Positions 40,437 to 46,019 of a stretch of DNA of 46,019 nucleotides are shown here, piece by piece. Source of the stretch: CAYSLU01 sp964431965 (GTDB lineage Bacteria; Verrucomicrobiota; Kiritimatiellia; CAIKKV01; CAYSLU01); contig CAYSLU010000034.1 in assembly GCA_964431965.1 (NCBI GenBank), positions 1-46,019 on the forward strand, read 5' to 3'. The translations under genes and the position numbers were made by a program. The notes beneath the pieces are model-generated. The model did no database searches. It worked only from the letters and a program-made list of their open reading frames with translations, and was not told where the DNA came from. The number at the start of each line of letters is the position of its first letter. Position 1 is the first letter of the stretch.

Positions 40437-42905
40437 TCAGGCCGGCGCTCCGGCCTTGGCGAGCGGGCGGAAGACCAGCCGGTCAGGCTCGGCCCCAACC
40501 TCCACGCTGGAAGCCCCATCCAGGCCGCCCCGGAGCACCTCCTCCGCCAGCGGATCCTCGAGAAAGCGCTGCACGGCCCGACGCAGGGGCCGTGCCCCCA
40601 GGGCCTCGTCGAACCCCTTCCCCACGAGGAAGTCCTTCGCCTCCGCCGCGACCGTCAGGCGGACGCCCTTGGCTTCCAGCCGGCCGCGCACCTTGGCCAG
40701 CTCGAGGTCGAGGATCCGGATCACGTCCGAGCGGTCCAGCTTGCGGAACACGATGATCTCGTCCACCCGGTTCAGGAACTCGGGGCGGAAAAGCTGCTTG
40801 GCGTCATCCAGCATCCGGGCCTTCAGCCGGTCGTAGTCCGCCCCGCCGCCCTTTTCGGCAAACCCGAGCCCCGCGCCCTTCTTCTGCGTGTCGCTGCCCA
40901 GGTTGGACGTGAGGATGACCACCGTGTTGCGGAAGTCCACGTGCCGGCCGAAGCTGTCGGTCAGCTTCCCTTCCTCCAGGATCTGAAGCAGCATGTGCAT
41001 CACGTCCGGGTGGGCCTTCTCCACCTCGTCGAACAGCACGACCGAGTACGGCCGGCGGCGGACCCGCTCGGTGAGCTGGCCGCCCTCCTCGTACCCGACA
41101 TAGCCCGGGGGCGAGCCCACGAGCCGGGACACGGTGAACTTCTCCATGTACTCCGACATGTCGAACTGGATCAGCGCGTCCGAGTCGCCGAACATGAACT
41201 CGGCGAGCGCCTTGGCCAGAAGCGTCTTGCCGACCCCCGTCGGCCCCAGGAAGATGAACGATCCGATCGGCCGGCGGGGATCCTTCAGGTCCGCCCGCGA
41301 CCGTCGCAGGGCCTTGGAGATCGCGCACACCGCATCGGACTGTCCGACGACGGTCTTCTCGATCTCGTCCTCCATATGCAGCAGGCGGGCCAGCTCCTGG
41401 CCCTCCATGCGGCGCAGCGGCACCCCCGTGGTCTTCGAGATGACGTACATCACGTCCTCGGACGTCACGACGACCTTCTTGCGCGCGTTGGCCTGCTCCC
41501 AGCGCTTGACGCTCGCGGCCAGCGCATCCCGCTCCTTGCGCTCCCGGTCCCGGAGCCGCGCGGCTTCCTCGAACTGCTGGGCCTTGATCGCCGCCTCCTT
41601 GCGGACGCGGATCTTCTCGATCGACAGCTCCTTCTTCTTCAGGTCCGGCGAGCGCGTGCTGGCCAGGATCCGGGCCCGCGACCCGGCCTCGTCGATCGTG
41701 TCGATCGCCTTGTCTGGGAGATACCGCCCCGTCAGGTAGCGGTCGGACAGCTCCGCCGCGGACTTCAGCGCGTCGTCCGTAATCGTCACCCGGTGGTGCT
41801 CCTCGTACTTGTGCCGGAGCCCCTTGAGGATCTCGATCGCGTCGGTCACCGACGGCTCGTTCACGCGGATCGTCTGGAAGCGCCGCTCGAGCGCGGCGTC
41901 CTTCTCGATGAACTTGCGGTACTCGTCGAGCGTCGTGGCGCCGACGCACTGCAGCTCGCCGCGCGCGAGCGCGGGCTTGAAGATGTTGGAGGCGTCCATC
42001 GCGCCCTCGGCCGATCCGGCGCCGACCAGCGTGTGAATCTCGTCCACGAACATGATCACGTTGCCGGCGCGCTTGATCTCCTCCATCACGGCCTTGATGC
42101 GCTCCTCGAACTGGCCGCGGTACTTCGTGCCGGCGATCATCAGCGCCAGGTCCAGCGCGATGACCTTGCGGTTGCGCATCATCTCCGGCACGTTGCCCGA
42201 GATGATCTGCTCGGCCAGCCCCTCGACGATGGCGGTCTTCCCGACGCCCGCCTCACCCAGCAGCACGGGGTTGTTCTTGGTCCGGCGGCACAGGATCTGG
42301 ATGACGCGCTCCAGCTCTTCCGTCCGTCCGATCACCGGGTCCAGCTGCCCCTTGCGCGCCAGCTCCGTCAGGTCGCGCCCGAAGGCGTTGAGCGCCGGGG
42401 TCTTCGTCTTCGGCTCTTCCTTGGCGCGCTTCTGCTGCGCCTCGGCTTCCTCGGGCTCGAAGTTGGGATCGAGCTCCTTCATGATCTCGATGCGGCTCGT
42501 CTCCGCATCGACGTTGAGGTTCCGCAGCACCTGCGCCGCCACGCCCTCGCCCTCGCGCAGCAGCCCGAGCAGGATGTGCTCCGTGCCGACATACGTGTGG
42601 TTCAGCGCCCGCGCCTCCGCCGCCGCCAGCTGCAGCACCTTCTTCGCGCGCGGCGTGAAGGGCACGCTGCCAACCGTCTTGGTCTCCGGCCCCTGCCCGA
42701 CCGCCTTCTCGACCTCCATGCGCACGCTCTCGAGCGACACGCCCATCTTCTCGAGGACGGTCACGGCCACGCCCTGCCCGAGCGCGATCAGGCCGAGCAG
42801 CAGATGCTCCGTGCCGACGTACGGGTGGTTGAACCGGTCGGCTTCCATCCGCGCCAGCTGAATCACCTGCTGGGCTCGCGGAGTATAGTTTCCTGGGTTT
42901 TCCAT
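40437..42905 (-). CDS. clpC: ClpC-type AAA+ unfoldase
   Basis: An 822-residue Hsp100 protein: a double Clp-N repeat (about 1-145; ENPGNYTPRAQQVIQLA, VGTEHLLLGLI), AAA1 with GEAGVGKTAIVEG, a middle domain with a UVR-like stretch (AIKAQQFEEAARLRDRER), AAA2 with GPTGVGKTLLAKAL and a D2-small domain. This is ClpC rather than ClpA/ClpB by length and middle domain. The N-domain of ClpC binds phosphoarginine tags made by McsB, and mcsA/mcsB lie directly upstream. ClpP is not encoded nearby. A separate promoter (42981-43009) precedes it, so it can be made independently of mcsAB. Confidence 0.96.
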   Translation of the reverse strand: MENPGNYTPRAQQVIQLARMEADRFNHPYVGTEHLLLGLIALGQGVAVTVLEKMGVSLESVRMEVEKAVGQGPETKTVGSVPFTPRAKKVLQLAAAEARALNHTYVGTEHILLGLLREGEGVAAQVLRNLNVDAETSRIEIMKELDPNFEPEEAEAQQKRAKEEPKTKTPALNAFGRDLTELARKGQLDPVIGRTEELERVIQILCRRTKNNPVLLGEAGVGKTAIVEGLAEQIISGNVPEMMRNRKVIALDLALMIAGTKYRGQFEERIKAVMEEIKRAGNVIMFVDEIHTLVGAGSAEGAMDASNIFKPALARGELQCVGATTLDEYRKFIEKDAALERRFQTIRVNEPSVTDAIEILKGLRHKYEEHHRVTITDDALKSAAELSDRYLTGRYLPDKAIDTIDEAGSRARILASTRSPDLKKKELSIEKIRVRKEAAIKAQQFEEAARLRDRERKERDALAASVKRWEQANARKKVVVTSEDVMYVISKTTGVPLRRMEGQELARLLHMEDEIEKTVVGQSDAVCAISKALRRSRADLKDPRRPIGSFIFLGPTGVGKTLLAKALAEFMFGDSDALIQFDMSEYMEKFTVSRLVGSPPGYVGYEEGGQLTERVRRRPYSVVLFDEVEKAHPDVMHMLLQILEEGKLTDSFGRHVDFRNTVVILTSNLGSDTQKKGAGLGFAEKGGGADYDRLKARMLDDAKQLFRPEFLNRVDEIIVFRKLDRSDVIRILDLELAKVRGRLEAKGVRLTVAAEAKDFLVGKGFDEALGARPLRRAVQRFLEDPLAEEVLRGGLDGASSVEVGAEPDRLVFRPLAKAGAPA

Positions 42906-42980
42906 CGCTTCGTTCCATTCCTGAGCCGGCCGGGCATCCGCCGGTCATGGCGGCTCCACCTCACGGCTCATCCGGTCCGC

Positions 42981-43009
42981 AGTATACCCGAGACCGGCCG
43001 TCCTGTCAC
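42981..43009 (-). promoter_or_regulatory. Promoter of clpC within the end of mcsB
   Basis: On the minus strand GTGACA (43009-43004), 17 bases, TATACT (42986-42981): five of six consensus bases in each box. The -35 overlaps the mcsB stop codon. Transcription would begin near 42974, about 70 bases before clpC. The leader also holds a small CCGGC/GCCGG hairpin. Confidence 0.6.
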
Positions 43010-44100
43010 CCCGCGGCCCCGCCCGGCCCCGCCGGGCGCTCGAGAAGCGTAGCCCGCCGGACGGCGGCCCGCACCACCGCGGCCCGCACCGTGTCCCGCT
43101 CCTCAGGCGTCAGCGGCCGGGACTCGCCCCACTGCAGGTGCCCGGGCTGCGTCGCCAGCATGAGCCGGTTGGCCTCGCTGAGCTCCAGGTCGCGCACCAT
43201 TCCGACCTCAACGCCGAGCCGCAGCGCGGAGAGCAGGTCCAGCGACTCGCGCGACGTCAGGATGTGCGCCTGCGACAGGATCCCGAAGGCGCGCCCCACC
43301 CGGTCGCGCACCAGCGACTCGCGCCCCTCCAGCAGGCGCAGGCGCGCGCTCCGCTCGTGCTCGATCACCTCGCCCGCGATCTGGGTCATCCGCTCGACCA
43401 CCGAGCCCTCGGTCTCGCCCAGCGAGCTCTGGTTCGAAATCTGGTACATGTTCCCCGACGCTTCGGTGCCCTCGCCCAGCAGCCCCCGGACGGCCAGCCC
43501 GATCTTGTTGAGCCCCCGGATCACCGGGTCGATCTCGTTCAGGAACCGCAGCCCCGGCAGGTGCAGCATCACGCTCGCGCGCAGGCCGGTCCCGATGTTG
43601 GTCGGGCAGGCCGTCAGGTAGCCGAGCCGTGGCGAAAAGGCGTACTGGACCCGCTCCTCGATGGCGCTGTCGATCGCGTCGATCCGCTTCCAGAGCTCCG
43701 CGAGGTTCATCCCCGGACACATGGCCTGCGCCCGGATGTGATCCTCCTCGTTGATCATCAGCGAGACCGTCTCGTCAGCGCGCATGACCACGCCGCTGCC
43801 CGCCGCGCGCGCGGCCAGCTCGGTGCTGATCAGGTGCCGCTCCTTCAGGATCTCCTTCTCGACCGGGTTCAGCTCGGCCATGGAGACCACGAGCGGATGC
43901 GCCAGCAGGTCGAGTCCTTCCAGCACGCTCGAGAGCTCGGCCCACACCCGGGCGATCTCCTTCTCCCCCGCCCAGCCGGGGAACGGCCGGCCGTCGAGGT
44001 TGCGCGCCAGCCGCACGCGGCTGCTCACGACAACGGACGATCCGCCGCCCGGCGCCATCCACGCCCCGGGCTGCGCCAAGATGCGATCAAGACCCTGCAC
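43006..44100 (-). CDS. mcsB: Protein-arginine kinase McsB
   Basis: McsB phosphorylates arginines on misfolded proteins, marking them for ClpC-ClpP. The 364-residue protein has the phosphagen-kinase catalytic pattern: VVSSRVRLARNLDGRPFPG, INEEDHIRAQ, CPTNIGTGLRASVMLHLPGL and GEGTEASGNMYQISNQ. An RDTVRA sequence near the C-terminus fits the RDxxRA phosphoarginine-binding site of activated McsB. The start is GTG 44100: GGAAGG is six bases upstream, and the length then equals the family's usual 350-365. It overlaps the end of mcsA by 14 bases, so the two are coupled, as in Firmicutes. Confidence 0.95.
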   Translation of the reverse strand: MQGLDRILAQPGAWMAPGGGSSVVVSSRVRLARNLDGRPFPGWAGEKEIARVWAELSSVLEGLDLLAHPLVVSMAELNPVEKEILKERHLISTELAARAAGSGVVMRADETVSLMINEEDHIRAQAMCPGMNLAELWKRIDAIDSAIEERVQYAFSPRLGYLTACPTNIGTGLRASVMLHLPGLRFLNEIDPVIRGLNKIGLAVRGLLGEGTEASGNMYQISNQSSLGETEGSVVERMTQIAGEVIEHERSARLRLLEGRESLVRDRVGRAFGILSQAHILTSRESLDLLSALRLGVEVGMVRDLELSEANRLMLATQPGHLQWGESRPLTPEERDTVRAAVVRAAVRRATLLERPAGPGGAAG

Positions 44101-44617
44101 GAGTATCCTTCCGCCGGGGCTTCTTGCCCCCATCGGCCTTCTGCTTTGCCTGCCGGATCTGATCCCGGAGGGTGGCGGCCTCTTCAAACCGCTCCGCCGA
44201 AACGGCATCCTGCAGCTTCTGCTGCATGGCCTCGATCTCCGGCGTCGTGACCGCCGCCGCCTGGGCCCCCGCCGGCACCTTGCCCGCGTGCTGCGTCCCC
44301 TTGTGAATCGCCGTCAGCAGCGGCGCCAGCTCCTCCGTAAACACGGTGTAGCAGGTCGGACAGCCCAGGCGGGACGTCTTCTTGAAATCCGCCTGCCGCA
44401 TGCCGCAGCGCGGGCACGCCTTGTCCTCGCCGGCCGAAGCCGACTCCGACGCGCCGCCCAGCCCGAACATCATCTCGGGGATCGACATCGCGCTCTGGAT
44501 CGTCAGCCCGCTCTCCTCCGCGCACGACTGGCACAGGTGGAGCTTCTTCACCGCCCCATCCGTGATCTGGGTCAGGTGAACGGTCGCATCCGTCTCGCCG
44601 CAGGATTCGCACAGCAT
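44087..44617 (-). CDS. mcsA: McsA-like zinc-finger activator of McsB
   Basis: A 176-residue protein with CxxC pairs MLCESCGE, HLCQSCAEE, CPRCGMRQ and CPTCYTVF, which bind zinc, and a C-terminal UVR-type helix (about 130-165; QQKLQDAVSAERFEEAATLR). McsA activates the McsB arginine kinase. The ATG at 44615-44617 begins directly with the first zinc pair; the longer frame is the ilvE region in another frame. It is 71 bases after ilvE and overlaps mcsB. No ctsR gene precedes it. Confidence 0.93.
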   Translation of the reverse strand: MLCESCGETDATVHLTQITDGAVKKLHLCQSCAEESGLTIQSAMSIPEMMFGLGGASESASAGEDKACPRCGMRQADFKKTSRLGCPTCYTVFTEELAPLLTAIHKGTQHAGKVPAGAQAAAVTTPEIEAMQQKLQDAVSAERFEEAATLRDQIRQAKQKADGGKKPRRKDTRAGS

Positions 44618-44688
44618 AGCTGATCGGTCTCCGGTTCGGCGGGGCTTCGGCCGCCGCGGCAGGGACTCACTGTTTCGGGCCGGACGGC

Positions 44689-45558
44689 CTAGCGGATCGG
44701 AACGCCGGTCCGCGCCGCCAGGTCGTGGAACAGCGCCGCCAGCTTCCGCGTGGCCACCCCGGGCTTTCCGTCGCCGATCCGGCGGCGGTCGATGTTCACG
44801 ACGCCGATCACCTCGGCAGCCGTGCCCGTCAGAAAAACTTCGTCCGCGTTGTACAGGTCGTAGCGCGTCAGCATGGCCTCGCGCACGTCGAACCCGTTCG
44901 CCCGCGCGATGTCCATCACCACGTTGCGCGTGATGCCCTCGAGCGTCCCGGCCCACGTGGGCGGCGTCAGAAGTTTCTGCCCGCACACCGCGAACACGTT
45001 GTCGCCCGTCGCCTCCGCCACGAACCCCTGGGCGTTCAGCATGATCGCCTCCATCACGCCCGCGTTGATCGCCTCGATCTTCGCGAGAATGTTGTTCAGG
45101 TAGTTCAGGCTCTTGATGCAGGGGTTGATCGATTCCGTGTGGTTGCGGATCGTTCCGACGGTCACGATGGACAGTCCGTCGCGGTACAACTCCTTGGGAT
45201 AGAGCTGGATGTTGGCGGCGATGATGATGACCTGAGGCTTCTTGCACACGTATGGGTTGAGCCCCAGCGTGCCAACGCCGCGGGTGACCACGAGCCGGAC
45301 ATAGCCGTCCATCGTCCGGTTCGCCTTGCACGTGTTCGCCACGGCCTGGACCATGGCCTTCTGCGTCATCGGGATCTCAAGCGCGATGGCTTTGGCCGAC
45401 CGGTAGAGCCGGGCCACGTGCTCCTCAAGCATGAACACCCGCCCGTTGTAGGTCCGGATGCCCTCGAACACGCCGTCTCCGTAGAGCAAACCGTGATCGA
45501 ACACGGAGACCTTCGCATCCTTCTCCGGCACCAGTTTCCCGTTCAGATAAATTTTCAT
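44689..45558 (-). CDS. ilvE: Branched-chain amino acid aminotransferase
   Basis: A 289-residue class IV PLP aminotransferase. FDHGLLYGDGVFEGIRTYNGR is the N-terminal hallmark, SLNYLNNILAKIEA contains the PLP-binding lysine, and FLTGTAAEVIGVVNID and GITRNVVMDIA complete the fold. It catalyses the last step of Ile, Leu and Val synthesis; D-amino-acid transaminase of the same class is a less likely reading. The start at 45558 is chosen because the longer frame to 45624 adds non-family sequence. A promoter is seen 80-110 bases upstream, and the gene heads the minus-strand run towards mcsA. Confidence 0.93.
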   Translation of the reverse strand: MKIYLNGKLVPEKDAKVSVFDHGLLYGDGVFEGIRTYNGRVFMLEEHVARLYRSAKAIALEIPMTQKAMVQAVANTCKANRTMDGYVRLVVTRGVGTLGLNPYVCKKPQVIIIAANIQLYPKELYRDGLSIVTVGTIRNHTESINPCIKSLNYLNNILAKIEAINAGVMEAIMLNAQGFVAEATGDNVFAVCGQKLLTPPTWAGTLEGITRNVVMDIARANGFDVREAMLTRYDLYNADEVFLTGTAAEVIGVVNIDRRRIGDGKPGVATRKLAALFHDLAARTGVPIR

Positions 45559-45639
45559 GGCCAATCCTGTATCTGGTCCGTCCCGGCACGCCACGCCGCC
45601 AAAGCGCAGCTCAACCGCCGCCAAAATAGTGAATCGTTA

Positions 45640-45667
45640 AGTATCCCGAATCCCCCGCCGGGGTCAA
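45640..45667 (-). promoter_or_regulatory. Promoter of ilvE and the downstream run
   Basis: On the minus strand TTGACC (45667-45662), 16 bases, GATACT (45645-45640). The -35 is near consensus and the -10 has four of six bases. Transcription would begin near 45633, leaving a leader of about 75 bases before ilvE. Confidence 0.5.
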
Positions 45668-45732
45668 GGAATCTTGGGACATGAACGCGCCCTCATGCCC
45701 TCGACCGCCAACCGAGCATCTCGGCGGCTCCT

Positions 45733-46008
45733 TCAGCTTTCCGATGGTATAGCCACCACCCGCGGGACAGCGGGGCCCGATGCCGTGCGGCAGGAAGGGA
45801 AGAAGGCCGGACCACGACGCGCATCTTCCGCCGCCCGGTGATACTCAAGCCCCCATTGCTCTTTGGCCCCATCAATCAACCGGAGGTTCTGGATGCAGGC
45901 ATTGGTCGACGAAACGGAGCGGGCACGAATGCCCCACGTCAGGCCAGCAATCGCCATGACGACGGCCAGCGCCGCCACAACCAGCACGCGAGTTGATCTT
46001 CGCAACAT
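45733..46008 (-). CDS. Short pseudopilin-like membrane protein, possibly truncated
   Basis: A 91-residue ORF beginning MLRRSTRVLVVAALAVVMAI: a short basic start and a single membrane helix (about 8-26), followed by ACIQNLRLIDGAKEQW. That last block is typical of the small pseudopilin-like proteins abundant in Kiritimatiellota and relatives, which usually continue for another 50-100 residues with a Pro/Gly-rich fold. Here it turns into an unrelated-looking Pro/Arg-rich tail and stops, so a frameshift or truncation is possible. The classical GFTLIE prepilin cleavage site is missing. The start codon is near the window edge, so upstream signals cannot be seen. Confidence 0.45.
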   Translation of the reverse strand: MLRRSTRVLVVAALAVVMAIAGLTWGIRARSVSSTNACIQNLRLIDGAKEQWGLEYHRAAEDARRGPAFFPSCRTASGPAVPRVVAIPSES

Positions 46009-46019
46009 GATTCGATCAC

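Noticed and set aside
40356..43052. An 898-codon plus-strand frame opposite clpC
   Set aside because: Complement of a certain clpC gene; composition is His/Leu/Arg-rich without motifs, a typical antisense shadow.

Overview
This is a GC-rich, densely coded chromosomal window from a Gram-negative bacterium. The gene mix points to the PVC superphylum, with Kiritimatiellota, Lentisphaerota or Verrucomicrobiota most likely. It combines secreted glycoside hydrolases, formylglycine-generating-enzyme-type domains, the McsA-McsB-ClpC protein-arginine-phosphate system, a Re-citrate-synthase-like enzyme, and a small membrane protein whose N-terminus resembles pseudopilin-like proteins common in these phyla. 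The taxonomic call is an inference from family content only. I see no tRNA, rRNA, CRISPR array or intact insertion sequence.

Layout. (1) 1-4948, minus strand: a tight three-gene carbohydrate unit, a secreted GH42-like hydrolase, then a GH4 NAD-dependent glycosidase, then glmS, which runs off the window. (2) 5507-11995, plus strand: four ATGA- or TGATG-coupled genes encoding KaiC-like, KaiB-like, a soluble PAS protein and a giant MEDS/PAS/GAF hybrid histidine kinase. They follow a 558-base gene-free stretch. (3) 12108-14204: a LysM protein, an orphan radical SAM/SPASM enzyme and, convergent, a YbjQ-family protein. (4) 14444-21531, plus: a sigma70-type promoter followed by Re-citrate-synthase-like, peptide deformylase, PilT with a TPR tail, a six-PAS histidine kinase and a NarL-type regulator, with gaps of 28 bases or less. 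(5) 21570-24268: a bactofilin-like membrane protein, convergent with a 3D-domain lipoprotein and a WalJ-like metallo-hydrolase. (6) 24207-29026, plus: rpoN and mfd. (7) 29145-33104, minus: D-lactate-dehydrogenase-like flavoenzyme, lactate-racemase-like LarA and an unknown lipoprotein. They are divergent from a URO-D-superfamily gene that carries a sigma54-like promoter. (8) 34624-45558, minus: an eleven-gene run ilvE-mcsA-mcsB-clpC-ffh-rpsP-trmD-rplS-rnhB-yraN-FGE-like. (9) A truncated-looking pseudopilin-like ORF sits at the right edge.

Functional picture. Two signal-processing modules stand out. The first is a clock-protein-like KaiBC operon wired directly to a hybrid kinase. The second is a kinase/regulator pair co-transcribed with a pilus-retraction ATPase. 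The metabolic genes suggest anaerobic carbon handling (Re-citrate synthase candidate, lactate racemisation and oxidation) and polysaccharide use. The protein-quality-control genes (mcsAB-clpC) are fused into a translation/secretion operon without the usual ctsR repressor gene, and rimM is missing from between rpsP and trmD. All functional links between neighbours are inferences from gene order.
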